Translations under genes and position numbers: made by a program
Source: Galbibacter orientalis DSM 19592
GTDB taxonomy: Bacteria > Bacteroidota > Bacteroidia > Flavobacteriales > Flavobacteriaceae
Reading direction: 5' to 3'
NCBI RefSeq assembly: GCF_000260115.1
Contig: NZ_JH651380.1
Coordinates: forward strand, 434,001 to 498,000
DNA length: 64,000 nt
In this document: one piece after another, positions 49,944-59,469 of the stretch
Numbering within the stretch: the first letter of the stretch is position 1
How the letters are laid out: each line of letters begins with the position of its first letter
The notes under the pieces: model-generated
Databases searched by the model: none
What the model saw: only the letters and a program-made list of their open reading frames with translations
Told to the model about the DNA's origin: nothing

Positions 49944-50735
49944 TTAAATGGTTTTCAATACTCCTGAATCTGCTCTTAAAGAAGCTCCATTTGTGGCAAT
50001 GGATAGAGGGCTTGCTAAATAAGCTACTAAACTTGCTATTTCGCTTGGATCAATGAATCGCTGCAATAAAATGTGTGGATTGGTCTGTTGTACAATTGCA
50101 TTTTTCATTTGTTCTAATTCTAGGTTTTGTGTTTCTGCAATTTGCGCTACTGTTGCTGCAACGCCATCGGAATAGGTTGGTCCTCCCAAAATAGTATTGA
50201 CCGTAATCTCCGTTCCTTTTGTTAATTTAGAAAGGCCATTTGCAATGGCAGCCATAGCCGCTTTTGACATTCCATAATGGATCATATTTTCAGGAACATT
50301 TACACCTGATTCGCTACTGATAAAAATGATTCGTCCCCAATTATTGTTTTGCATTTGCGGGAATAATTTTCGAGATAAACGAACAGCACTCATTACGTTT
50401 ATCTCAAAATATCTGTACCAATCTTGATCGTTTATGTTTTTAAATTCTTCAATTTCAAAGATTCCGACATTGTTTATCAAAATAGCTATATCAGTTAATT
50501 GATTAAGTAAGTTTTCAACTTCTTCTTTCTTTGAAAAATCTGCTGAAATTGCCGAAACCTGAGTATTAGGAAATTGTTTTTGTAGTTTTTCTTTCGCCTG
50601 TTCTGTCTTTGATTTTTGTCGTCCATTAATTGTCACAGAAGCTCCCTCTTCTAATAATTGTTGTGCAATAGCAAAACCAATGCCTTGTGTTGAGCCACTA
50701 ATAAATGCTCTTTTTCCTTTTAATTTTAAATCCAT
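49944..50735 (-). CDS. SDR-family oxidoreductase
   Basis: A 263-residue classical short-chain dehydrogenase. It has the cofactor motif GSTQGIGFAIAQ, then NNVGIFE, the catalytic Ser in ISSESGV, and Tyr-x-x-x-Lys in HYGMSKAAMAAIA. A C-terminal substrate loop ends NGASLRADSGVLKTI. GRQKSK after the second strand suggests NADP(H) preference. The substrate is unknown. It lies on the minus strand beside a decayed gene and has no informative neighbours. Confidence 0.93.
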   Translation of the reverse strand: MDLKLKGKRAFISGSTQGIGFAIAQQLLEEGASVTINGRQKSKTEQAKEKLQKQFPNTQVSAISADFSKKEEVENLLNQLTDIAILINNVGIFEIEEFKNINDQDWYRYFEINVMSAVRLSRKLFPQMQNNNWGRIIFISSESGVNVPENMIHYGMSKAAMAAIANGLSKLTKGTEITVNTILGGPTYSDGVAATVAQIAETQNLELEQMKNAIVQQTNPHILLQRFIDPSEIASLVAYLASPLSIATNGASLRADSGVLKTI

Positions 50736-50776
50736 TTTATTTTTGTAATGATTATTAAATAAATAATTAAATTTTT

Positions 50777-51122
50777 TTAATTGATTAGCTGTAGTTGTAA
50801 TTCAATTTGTTGTTTTAAAATTTCTTTATCCGGATAAATTCTTCGTAATGTGTTAATTCCGCACCAAAGGGTAATTCAAGAAGAGTTCGCGTAAAGGACA
50901 GGGATTACGTCTTTTACTATTTTAAATTTCTTATTGGTTTCTTTTGAAGTAGTTCCGCCAGCAAAAAAAGAATCAATAATGGCTTCGATTTTCTTGATTT
51001 TATAAGTTCTTAACTCTCCCTGTTTATTCTTGTATTTTTATGTTCTGCCGCTACCAACTGCTTATTTTTTCCTTACAACCTATAATTAGAGAGATAACAG
51101 CCAAGATTATAATTTTTTTCAT
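50777..51122 (-). pseudogene. Decayed lipoprotein gene
   Basis: On the minus strand it starts ATG at 51122 with a perfect lipoprotein signal (MKKIIILAVISLIIGC, then KEK), then hits a stop after about 24 codons. Shifted frames continue with NKQLVAAEHKNT-like and TYKIKKIEAIIDSFFAGG sequence, reading to an in-frame TGA near 50880, beyond which ITLWCGINTLRRIYPDKEIL and QIELQLQLIN carry on to TAA at 50777. At least one frameshift and one nonsense codon are needed. The function is unknown. Confidence 0.65.
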
Positions 51123-51515
51123 TAATAAAATGATTTTTTAGTTGTATGGTAACTTATATGTAGATGGTTTTCAGTCTTTTTAAATATTTGATATAGCAAC
51201 TTGAAAGGGAAGATAAAAGACATTCTATTTAATTTACCTTTTCCATATTTCACGTAAGTTTATATACTTAGAGATGGTAATAATAGAGAAGTGTACTTTT
51301 TTTGAGGTTTCCCCGTAAAAATGAAGGGGATTTAGGTCGGGATACCATTAAAATAATAATGAATCATTTCTTGAGTTTATAGTTATGACTTTATGTATCA
51401 ATTATATATAAAGTCAATAAGGAATAGATGAAGTGTTTGTAAAATAAATTCTATAATTTATCTTTTACATATAACTTAAAAATAATACTTTTGCTCTCAA
51501 TTTAAGAATATAAAA
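51123..51515. other. Intergenic DNA, nothing recognised
   Basis: AT-rich sequence between the decayed lipoprotein gene and the riboswitch. I see no open frame with family features and no clear hairpin; the riboswitch promoter should be near its right end. Confidence 0.4.
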
Positions 51516-51516
51516 T

Positions 51517-51682
51517 GGTTGTCTTACTTGTGTAAAGTATAGACATTAAAAGGGAATTCAGTTTAAATCTGGAACTGTCCCGCAGCTGTAAACTCATATA
51601 CTGAAGCCCATTCAATGGCCACTTTTTTTTAAAGGGGAAGGCTGGGTGGAAGGAGTAAGTCAGAAGACCTGCCATTTTAATA
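51517..51682 (+). promoter_or_regulatory. Cobalamin (B12) riboswitch without recognisable target gene
   Basis: The conserved cores are in order: AAAAGGGAATTCAGTTTAAATCTGGAACTGTCCCGCAGCTGTAA (51549-51592, written here only as location plus key parts GGGAA, CTGGAAC, TGTCCCGCAGCTGTAA), a middle arm with GGAAGGCTGGG, and GTCAGAAGACCTGCC near 51659-51673. This matches the B12-box class. The usual downstream targets (BtuB receptor, cobalamin synthesis or B12-independent enzymes) are absent; the next real gene is a Sel1-repeat protein at 52069, almost 390 bases away. Confidence 0.85.
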
Positions 51683-52068
51683 ATTCATTGAGCTTTCGAG
51701 GATTGAAGCCAGAATTAGATATAATATACACCTTGCTATTTGTTAGAGTAATTTGTAGTATTATATACTTCTTCAGCCTCATATGCTAAAATTATAAATA
51801 TATGAGGATTCACAATTTTTACCCGATACATATTATCTTTTTTTTTGTAAAATATTTCTCAGGATCTATCCTTAATAAGGGTCATAGGAAATATTTTAAA
51901 AAAATTCAAATTCACTACAATTACTCCTTTCAAATAACTTCTATTATGAATTTATTTATTTTCTATTTTTTACTTAAAAATAAGTAATCAATTAGTACTA
52001 CCTATTTATAATTTATACTGATTTTTTAATAGTAATTCACAACCATAAATTTCATTTAATACTATAGC

Positions 52069-53409
52069 ATGAGAAAGAATTTATTAATCACATTAATCCT
52101 TGGATTGTATAGTCCATTTGTATTTCCCCAATTTGAACAATCGAAAAAGATTAGCATGATATGGGAACTTAAGAAAATAGAACACTATTTAGAAAGTAAT
52201 AATCAAACTGTAGAGAAATCTAAAGAAGTATTCAACAAAGTACTCTCTTATGCAATTGAAGGAAACTCTAAAGCTGCTTGTATAATGGGAATACTATATA
52301 AAGATGGTATTGGATGTCCTATAGACTATAATAAGGCTCGGGTATGGTTTTCTTTTGCGTATACAGCGGGAAGTGATAAAGCAGCATATAGCTTGGGATA
52401 TCTATATTTAAAGGGATTGGGCGATGTTGAACAAGATTATTCAAAAGCCATTGAATGGTTTGAAAAAAGTAATTATGGGATGGCAATTCATTGGCTTTCG
52501 AAATGCTATTATTTTGGATTAGGAGTAGAAGAAAATAAAGAAAAGGCTATAACAATTCTTCGAGATAATCCAATTTATAATAGTCAAACACTACTTAAAC
52601 AATGGGAAGAATATGAAAGAGAAGGAAATAAAAGTTTACAAAATCAGATTGTGGAAACTAAAGAAAGTGTAAGAGATCAAACTCTTATTATTAATGATGT
52701 ATCCAATATTAAAATCAATTTAGATTCTCTCTATGGAGAATGGAAGGGAAGTTTATATGAAATGGATTTCTCTGGAAATGAAATAATGGAAGTACAACCT
52801 ACAACAATTAACTTTATTAAAAAGGATGGCGAGGAAACTCTTTCTTTAGTAAATATTTCTATAGACAATCAGCAAATTAAATGCCCAGTTTTGTGGGATG
52901 ATAATTCTTTTTCATTAACAAATGCGACTATTCCAATGAAGAAAAAATTTTATGACCACCCCAATGAAGAAGTACTGGAATACGAGATAAATTACATAGC
53001 ATTAAAACCATACAACTTAAATGGGAATATCTTCTTGATCGCTCGTTTAGAATCATGGATTAAGAATTGGTCAGAACCTGGTCCTCCTCTAATTATGGTT
53101 GTTCATAAAGATATCAATATAGAAAGTGTCACTGATGAACCTTTAAGAGAAACACCTTCAATTACAGTATCCCCTAACCCCTTTGTTGAAGACATTTTAG
53201 TCACTTACCAAGTACAGAACTCATCAGAGGTATCCATCTCTTTATACGATTTTTATGGTAGGTTAAAGTATAGTTCATCTGTAATTGATGAAAAACAAAA
53301 AGGAAATTACACTCTAATAATCCCAGGTCAAAATCTAATTCCAGGAATTTATATTATTCAGATTCAGATAGCTGGTGAAAAATATTCTAAACAAATTATA
53401 AAGAAATAA
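52069..53409 (+). CDS. Sel1-repeat protein with T9SS type A sorting domain
   Basis: A 446-residue exported protein with a signal peptide ending FPQ. Sel1-like helical repeats (about 60-180) include AACIMGILYKDGIGCPIDYNKARVWFSFAYTAGSDKAAYSLGYLYLKGLGDVEQDYSKAIEWF-type units. A beta-rich middle part (about 215-355) follows, then a C-terminal type A T9SS sorting domain (about 365-446: ITVSPNPFVEDILVTYQV, VSISLYDFYGRLKY, LIPGIYIIQIQIAGEKYSKQIIKK). It is exported by T9SS and probably cleaved and fixed at the surface. Sel1 repeats bind proteins. It is 12 bases before the next gene, so it heads a likely three-gene unit, and it is the first gene after the riboswitch. Confidence 0.88.
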   Translation: MRKNLLITLILGLYSPFVFPQFEQSKKISMIWELKKIEHYLESNNQTVEKSKEVFNKVLSYAIEGNSKAACIMGILYKDGIGCPIDYNKARVWFSFAYTAGSDKAAYSLGYLYLKGLGDVEQDYSKAIEWFEKSNYGMAIHWLSKCYYFGLGVEENKEKAITILRDNPIYNSQTLLKQWEEYEREGNKSLQNQIVETKESVRDQTLIINDVSNIKINLDSLYGEWKGSLYEMDFSGNEIMEVQPTTINFIKKDGEETLSLVNISIDNQQIKCPVLWDDNSFSLTNATIPMKKKFYDHPNEEVLEYEINYIALKPYNLNGNIFLIARLESWIKNWSEPGPPLIMVVHKDINIESVTDEPLRETPSITVSPNPFVEDILVTYQVQNSSEVSISLYDFYGRLKYSSSVIDEKQKGNYTLIIPGQNLIPGIYIIQIQIAGEKYSKQIIKK

Positions 53410-53421
53410 TCTCCCGAACAC

Positions 53422-55227
53422 ATGATAAAAAACTACAATTTCATTATTCTTATTTGTTTCTGTTTTTTACAAAATAGTAACCTTTTGGCTCAATATAAAC
53501 AATATAAAAATACTTCGGTAGAAGAAAAATTGAAAACAAAGCATAAAATATCTTCTGCTGCAAGAGAAGAACCTTTTAATTATACGATTAAATTTAATTC
53601 TATTAATGATTTAATGGCACTTGATAATGCTATGAGATTGGCTCAAAAAAAGGCATTGAATGAATGGCTTGCAAAACAAGAAGGCACATTAGAGAAGGCT
53701 ATTGAGAATACACTCCATAAAAGCTTTAGCGGGTTTCGAAATGCGCAAAAAGCTATGTTTAAAGCATTTGAAGAAAATAAAATGAGGACAAAATATAAGG
53801 CTTCTGATTTAGCAAGTAGTTACTATAAAACGGCGTCAACAGAAGCTCGATTACGGGATAATTACACTGCTGAACTACTGATGCTAAAGTATAGAAAGGC
53901 TGAAATAAATCAAGGAAAGATTAATCAATCTGATATTGGAGATTTTAAGATTCAAGGAGTTAGAATAAAAGATATTAGGTCTATCGCTAAACATGATGAA
54001 TTAAGAGTGAAAGCTGTTTCTAGTTTTGGAAAGCACCATTTGAAAAGTAGTGAAAATTATGCAATCGAAAAAGGTATAATGAAGGTAGGTTGGAAATCAG
54101 ATATCCTTATTGATAAATTAGTTCAAGATAGGATTTCTCATTATAACAGTCGTTCAACACAAGATAAAATAGGTCTTATGACCGCCTATTTGATTTCTTA
54201 CAATCAACAAAGTATATTAGAATATCCACCTATATTGTCTCAATACCGTATTCCAAATTATGCAACAAATTCTTATATACTACAAATCGCAAATCAGAAT
54301 TCAGCTGAAATCTCAGGTTCAATCAAAGCCTTTGATCCTATTCATTGTCAAAATTTAATAAATATGGCTGCAGCTGGATTAATCCCAAATATCCGTCCAG
54401 AAAATATGGCTAAAATTTTAGAGGATTTAAGAGAATCTGAAATTCGTAAAATGATAGGTAACCCTCCTTCAAATACAGCTATCACCCTTTCCGAACTCAA
54501 GTCTTTCGACGATTATCTACAATCAGGAAACTTTAATCCTTTAAACTCACCATGGCTTAAAAAAGCTAGAGAGTATGCAGAAAAAGTATATAAGCTAAAA
54601 GACCAGATTCCAGATTATTTAGAAAAGGAAATGATGGAGGCAGTTGATGAATCCTTTATTTTTGCCTTGAAAGAAACGGCTCTATATATGAATCCAAAAG
54701 CCAACATTACCTCTGAACCGGAAAAAATAACGCAATTTAGAGATAATGGTAAGAATGGCGTGGCTATCTTGCTATATGAATTTGCCACAGGAACTGGAGC
54801 AAATATTAGAGACTTTCCATTCGATTATGACATGACTAAACAAATGTTAGCGGGTAATGTTCCTTCTGATATAAAAAAAGATTTTCTAAATCAATTATCT
54901 AAAAGAGGTGCTACTTTTGAAGAATTTGTTGAGCAAAATCAAACTATTGCTGGATCATATGCTTTTAGTCCCGATCATACGAATGTACAAGATTCATTTA
55001 ATAAACATGTTAAGGCCAATTGGGTACAGTTCTTCATCGGTGGCGCAAGTGCTAAATACTCTCCAAGCCCAGATGTAGGTTGGATCAACGTGGAATTAAG
55101 TAACGGTACTAGCAGAAGTTCATTAATTTTACATATTGCTGAGAATTATCCTAGATCCGAAAACGGAAAAAATCGCCCATTGTCAACAATTAAACAAACA
55201 TTTAAATTCAAATTAAAAATTAAATAG
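53422..55227 (+). CDS. Large exported protein of unknown function
   Basis: A 601-residue protein with a signal peptide ending LLAQ (residues 1-24). I do not recognise a family. Residues about 50-130 and 330-440 are helical and charged (MRLAQKKALNEWLAKQEG, KKAREYAEKVYKLKDQIPDYLEKEMMEAVDES). The last 75 residues form a distinct beta-rich end, with WVQFFIGGASAKYSPSPDVGW near 534, then LSNGTSRSSLILHIAENYPRS. No T9SS sorting domain is visible. It sits between a T9SS Sel1 protein and a lipoprotein (1 base gap). The sharply different C-terminal module raises the possibility of a secreted effector with the next gene as partner, but this is speculation. Confidence 0.75.
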   Translation: MIKNYNFIILICFCFLQNSNLLAQYKQYKNTSVEEKLKTKHKISSAAREEPFNYTIKFNSINDLMALDNAMRLAQKKALNEWLAKQEGTLEKAIENTLHKSFSGFRNAQKAMFKAFEENKMRTKYKASDLASSYYKTASTEARLRDNYTAELLMLKYRKAEINQGKINQSDIGDFKIQGVRIKDIRSIAKHDELRVKAVSSFGKHHLKSSENYAIEKGIMKVGWKSDILIDKLVQDRISHYNSRSTQDKIGLMTAYLISYNQQSILEYPPILSQYRIPNYATNSYILQIANQNSAEISGSIKAFDPIHCQNLINMAAAGLIPNIRPENMAKILEDLRESEIRKMIGNPPSNTAITLSELKSFDDYLQSGNFNPLNSPWLKKAREYAEKVYKLKDQIPDYLEKEMMEAVDESFIFALKETALYMNPKANITSEPEKITQFRDNGKNGVAILLYEFATGTGANIRDFPFDYDMTKQMLAGNVPSDIKKDFLNQLSKRGATFEEFVEQNQTIAGSYAFSPDHTNVQDSFNKHVKANWVQFFIGGASAKYSPSPDVGWINVELSNGTSRSSLILHIAENYPRSENGKNRPLSTIKQTFKFKLKIK

Positions 55228-55228
55228 T

Positions 55229-55753
55229 ATGAAAAAAACAGACTTATATCGATTCGCTATTTTACGATTTTTTCTAATTAGTATACTCTTTATTAGCTGT
55301 TCGCGGGTTAATAAATGCAATATAGAGTCGGATTTAACTCCTATAAGAATAGCACCTAAAGAGAATTTTATAACTGGAGATTACACCCCTGATATGTTTA
55401 CTCAAGAAGTTTTAAAAGAATATAAAACTATAGAAAATGCATCTTTAAATATCAAGTCGGATGGTTCTTTTGAAATTAAACAAGTTCCCATTGGAACATT
55501 GGATTTAGACGCTTTTTATGAAAAAGAAAAAATAAAATTAACAGATGTTAAAGGAAATTGGAAATTAGTAACACATGATAGCGTTTCCTTTTTGTCAGTT
55601 AATCTGTTCTTTAATGAAGAGCAAACCCATGCTGAAAATTATGGTACCTCTTGGCAAATTTATTCAAAAGAAGAAAGCACTGTTGTAGTAATCCCTGTTG
55701 GTGATCCAGATGCGTGTAGAGCTATAAGGTTTATAAAACCCCTTACTAAATAA
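55229..55753 (+). CDS. Lipoprotein of unknown function
   Basis: A 174-residue lipoprotein (ISILFISC, then SRVNKC). The mature part is acidic and beta-rich: NFITGDYTPDMFTQEVLKEY, SLNIKSDGSFEIKQVPIG, DVKGNWKLV, VSFLSVNLFF and SWQIYSKEES. SDGSF and GNWKL fit a lipocalin-like or META-like small beta barrel, which I cannot confirm. It begins 1 base after the stop of the 601-residue protein, so the two are translationally linked and may act together. Confidence 0.75.
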   Translation: MKKTDLYRFAILRFFLISILFISCSRVNKCNIESDLTPIRIAPKENFITGDYTPDMFTQEVLKEYKTIENASLNIKSDGSFEIKQVPIGTLDLDAFYEKEKIKLTDVKGNWKLVTHDSVSFLSVNLFFNEEQTHAENYGTSWQIYSKEESTVVVIPVGDPDACRAIRFIKPLTK

Positions 55754-55825
55754 ATTTATTATTTTGATGGCTATACTTTAAGTTTTAACCTAGATCATGA
55801 ATAATTAAATTATTAAGACAACATT

Positions 55826-56306
55826 ATGGATAAAGCTAGAATCTTAACGGTAAACTTAAAAAAAGCCATAAATGAAACTAAGAATTGGCGCTAATTCTAT
55901 AAGAAAAATATAGCTAAAGAAAAGTTAGAGACAATAATATTTTCGTGGGTTTAGAATTCCACTGGATGATATAAAAGATATTTTAGAGCGGAAAGAGTTA
56001 TATAATAAATCACTTAAAGATAATAAAGAGAATATTCATTCCTTAAGGGTGTATTTGGCAAAAAGTAATGTGAATTCTCATGATGCTAGTGACATACATG
56101 TCTACTTAGTACCAATAGCAGGAGAAGAGGAAATGGAAGGAGAAATAAATACTAATACTCCCTTACCCCAATATGGGAAAGATATACTAAAGTTAGGAGA
56201 TGAAGCCGAACTTGAGCTTGCTTCAGCAATTTATAATTTTAGCACCCCATGTCCACAGCAATGTGATGAAGGTGGTGAACTCTATAGCGAGAATAATATA
56301 GATTGA
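55826..56306 (+). pseudogene. Decayed gene of a flavobacterial PCPxxCD-type family
   Basis: ATG 55826 opens MDKARILTVNLKKAINETKNWR, then an in-frame TAA. After a frame change the rest reads FRIPLDDIKDIL, SLRVYLAKSN, ASDIHVYLVPIAGEE, AIYNFSTPCPQQCDEGG and ends at 56306. I recall intact relatives of about 150-170 residues with the pattern F(T/R)IPLDDI...RVYLG...PCPxxCD in flavobacteria; the function is unknown. At least one stop and one frameshift are present. Confidence 0.65.
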
Positions 56307-56307
56307 T

Positions 56308-56628
56308 ATGTCAACACTGTATATGGGAGTAATTGCTCCTAGCATTGTATTGTTGCCAATAATCATAGGAATATTTAGAATGACTTTTTGGAATCACTCC
56401 CAAAGAGTTGTTTTTTATATGATTTTTCGCCTATTTTTTAATATAATTGCTATGTTAACTGCCTTCTACGGAATTAATAATATGCCCTTGTTACATCTGT
56501 ATACCATATTGGAATTTTGTATCTTATCATATGTATTTGTGATCTTTTTTCGGCATAGATTAATTTCAAAGATGCTGATATGTATAAATGTGCTTTTTAT
56601 AATATATGCTGCCACACAGGAGAAGTAA
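56308..56628 (+). pseudogene. Truncated multi-pass membrane protein
   Basis: A 106-residue hydrophobic protein with four predicted membrane segments and the motif PLLHLYTILEFCILSYVF. I recall relatives of about 220 residues following PCPxxCD genes and preceding a kinase, so this looks like the N-terminal half. It ends in a short polar tail (AATQEK) with no continuation I can see. It begins 1 base after the stop of the decayed gene, keeping the ancestral operon order. Confidence 0.55.
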
Positions 56629-56734
56629 ATTGAAACCTGATTACTTTTCATTAAAAGGGAAATCATCCTACATAACATTTATTTTTAATAATTACATAAT
56701 GTTTAATTAACTTGGGCATTTTAAAGGCATAAGT

Positions 56735-59452
56735 ATGAGGATTCATTGTTTACTTTACTTTTTATTTTTGATACTATCATTTATTTCCTGTACTCCCCGT
56801 GAAACTAAAAAAACAATTCATATAGGGTTTTCTCAAGCTATGAGTTCTGATAATTGGAGAAAGGAAATGGAAAAAAGCATGCAGGTTCAAGCTTCGTTAT
56901 ATCCCCGTGTTGAGTTAGAGATCAAGAGCGCCAATAATAATGTTAAAAGCCAAATCGAACAAATCAAGGATTTTGTGGAAGCGCAGGTTGATGTACTTAT
57001 TGTTTCGCCTATTAAGTCCAAACCGGTAACTACAGCAATTGAAAACGCTTTAAAGGCTGGCATCCCTACAATCGTTATTGATCGTAAGATAGAAAGTAAC
57101 AATTACACTGCCTATATTGGAGCCAATAATGTTGATATTGGAGAAGATGCAGCTAAGTACATCCTATCGGGAATTAGAGAAGAATCAACGGTGGTACAAA
57201 TTACTGGAGATATTGCTTCTTCCCCGGCAAAAGAGCGTCAATTAGGGTTTGAATCCGTTCTGAAGCATTCAAAAAAAGTAAAACTGTTAGCTACCATACA
57301 TGGAGATTGGGAGAAACCTTCTATAAAAGCCCCCTTGAATAAGCTTTTAGACAGTGTGAATCCTGACTATATATTTGCTCATAATGATCGTATGGCGATA
57401 GGTGGATGGGAAGTACTTCAACAGCATAATATTCAGAATCAAGTTAAAATTATAGGAGTTGATGGGTTGTATGGACCAAATGGAGGGATTCAGTATGTAA
57501 AGGATGAAATACTATTAGCCACTATTTTATACCCAACAGGAGGAGCCGAGGCCATTGATCTTGCCGTAAAAATAGTAAATGGGGAATTTGTAAACAAAAA
57601 TAATACGCTGAATACAGTAGTAATCGATTCGGTCAATGTTGATTTGATGCAGAATCAGTTTAATAAACTCGTAGAACAACAAAATGACATTGAAGGACAA
57701 CAAGAGGTAATAGATGAACAGGTAAGAGCATACCAATCACAAAACAGTATGATCAAATTAATGATTGGGCTATTGATTTTGTTGTTGGCTTTAGCGCTAT
57801 GGAGCATATACTCAGCTATTAAGATCAGTCGGGGCAAGCGTAAATTAGAAATAATCAATGAAAAAATCAAAACCCAGCGAAATCAGATAAAGAAATTTGC
57901 CCAACAATTAAAAGTGTCCAATGAAAGTAAAATTAATTTTTTTACAGCATTGTCGCATGAATTTAAAACACCCCTTACCCTGATTACCAGTTCCATTGAA
58001 ACTATTTCTGAACAAAATAAAGCTTTGGCAGGTGAATCTTCTTTCGAAATTAACCTTATTTTAAACAATTCCAGACGTTTAATAAGGCTTATCAATGAGT
58101 TATTAGATTTTAGAAAGTTGGAGACGGACTCCATCACCTTAAAACCACGAAAAATTGATGTTAAAGAGATTTTAGAGCATGTACTTAATGATTTCAAATT
58201 AGAGGCAGTCAAAAATTCAGTCCAATTAAAGGTAAAATATTCTAAAGATCCCTGTTTTCTTTGGATTGATGTTCACGCATTGGACAAAGTTTTTTTCAAT
58301 GTACTTTCCAATGCCATGAAGTTTACTCCACCTCATGGTAAGATTGAAGTTGAGACTATTGAGGAAGTGGATAAAGTAAAGATAAGTATAAAGGATACTG
58401 GGATTGGAATTCCACAGGAAGATATAGAGAACATTTTTAACCCTTTTGTACAAGCCAGTAACAATGAAAGACCAAGTTCCGGATTGGGGCTATATATTGC
58501 CAAACAATTTATAGAGTTGCATAAAGGGACTATAAATATACATACTCAAAAAGGAACAGAATTCGTTATTACCATCCCTAAAGGGTATGAACACTTACAA
58601 CATGTTGAAATATATACTGATCACATAAATAGCATAGTTAGAGATCAAGAGCCTTTAAAGCGAAGTGAATATGAGGTCTTAGCGTTGGAACCTACTGTTG
58701 TTCAGGATTATTTCCCCAACTTACTTATTATTGAAGACAATATGGACCTATGTCGTTTATTGGTTAAACAGTTGAAAAATGATTTCAATATGTATATATC
58801 CAACGGGGATGGGGCGTTTAAAAAAGTACTTGATTTAATACCCGATGTTATTATTTGTGATTTAAACCTTCCTGAAACTTCTGGTTTTGAATTGGCAAAG
58901 AAACTGAAAGAGGATCTTAGAACATCACATATCCCAGTAATTATATTGACTGCAATGGCAGATGAAGATTCGTATATAGAGGCATTGACCGCTGGAGCAG
59001 ATTTTTATATGACCAAACCGTTTCAAATGGATGCACTAAAACAGGTGTTAAAGACCGTTTTATACAATAAGGAACGTTTACGGTATTACTATACCAATAA
59101 ATTAGACAGCGTTACAAGCACTGACTTTGATAAGGAAGAACAGGATTTTATTAAAAAAATGAATAAATATCTACTTAATAATTTAAATAATCCAGAGTTT
59201 TCTGTAGAAGAATTGGCAAGGGGATTACATATTTCAAGAGTTCAACTCTATCGTAAAGTAAAGGCTATATTAGGAGTTTCTGTGAGTGATTATATAAACG
59301 GGCTTCGTTTGGAAAAAGCACAAGAACTTCTTCAAGATACCTCGCTTCAAATTTCAGAAATAGCCTATGAGGTTGGTTTTTCTTCACCTGGCTATTTTTC
59401 GACTGCTTTTAAGAATAAATATGGAATGACTCCAAAACACTATAGGGGCTAG
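56735..59452 (+). CDS. Hybrid two-component system (periplasmic sugar-binding sensor, kinase, receiver, AraC)
   Basis: A 905-residue one-protein two-component regulator. It has a lipoprotein-like or uncleaved signal (LSFISC), a Peripla_BP_4 sugar-binding domain (about 28-300: HIGFSQAMSSDNWRKEMEKS, DVLIVSPIKSKP, GIPTIVIDRKI, DYIFAHNDRMAIGGWEVL), a coiled coil (about 305-340) and one membrane helix (about 340-362). The kinase has phospho-His408 in FFTALSHEFKTPLTLI, an ATPase domain (NVLSNAMKFTPPHG, DTGIGIP, SSGLGLYIAKQF), then a receiver (Asp709 in VIICDLNLPETSG) and an AraC HTH (about 800-905). In Bacteroides a protein of this type (BT1754) senses fructose; the GH32 nearby supports that ligand. 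Confidence 0.94.
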   Translation: MRIHCLLYFLFLILSFISCTPRETKKTIHIGFSQAMSSDNWRKEMEKSMQVQASLYPRVELEIKSANNNVKSQIEQIKDFVEAQVDVLIVSPIKSKPVTTAIENALKAGIPTIVIDRKIESNNYTAYIGANNVDIGEDAAKYILSGIREESTVVQITGDIASSPAKERQLGFESVLKHSKKVKLLATIHGDWEKPSIKAPLNKLLDSVNPDYIFAHNDRMAIGGWEVLQQHNIQNQVKIIGVDGLYGPNGGIQYVKDEILLATILYPTGGAEAIDLAVKIVNGEFVNKNNTLNTVVIDSVNVDLMQNQFNKLVEQQNDIEGQQEVIDEQVRAYQSQNSMIKLMIGLLILLLALALWSIYSAIKISRGKRKLEIINEKIKTQRNQIKKFAQQLKVSNESKINFFTALSHEFKTPLTLITSSIETISEQNKALAGESSFEINLILNNSRRLIRLINELLDFRKLETDSITLKPRKIDVKEILEHVLNDFKLEAVKNSVQLKVKYSKDPCFLWIDVHALDKVFFNVLSNAMKFTPPHGKIEVETIEEVDKVKISIKDTGIGIPQEDIENIFNPFVQASNNERPSSGLGLYIAKQFIELHKGTINIHTQKGTEFVITIPKGYEHLQHVEIYTDHINSIVRDQEPLKRSEYEVLALEPTVVQDYFPNLLIIEDNMDLCRLLVKQLKNDFNMYISNGDGAFKKVLDLIPDVIICDLNLPETSGFELAKKLKEDLRTSHIPVIILTAMADEDSYIEALTAGADFYMTKPFQMDALKQVLKTVLYNKERLRYYYTNKLDSVTSTDFDKEEQDFIKKMNKYLLNNLNNPEFSVEELARGLHISRVQLYRKVKAILGVSVSDYINGLRLEKAQELLQDTSLQISEIAYEVGFSSPGYFSTAFKNKYGMTPKHYRG

Positions 59453-59469
59453 AATCGACCGGTTTACTT

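Noticed and set aside
51802-51987. 61-codon open frame after the cobalamin riboswitch
   Set aside because: Aromatic- and Lys-rich AT-driven peptide with no signal, domain or conserved motif; not a plausible B12 target.
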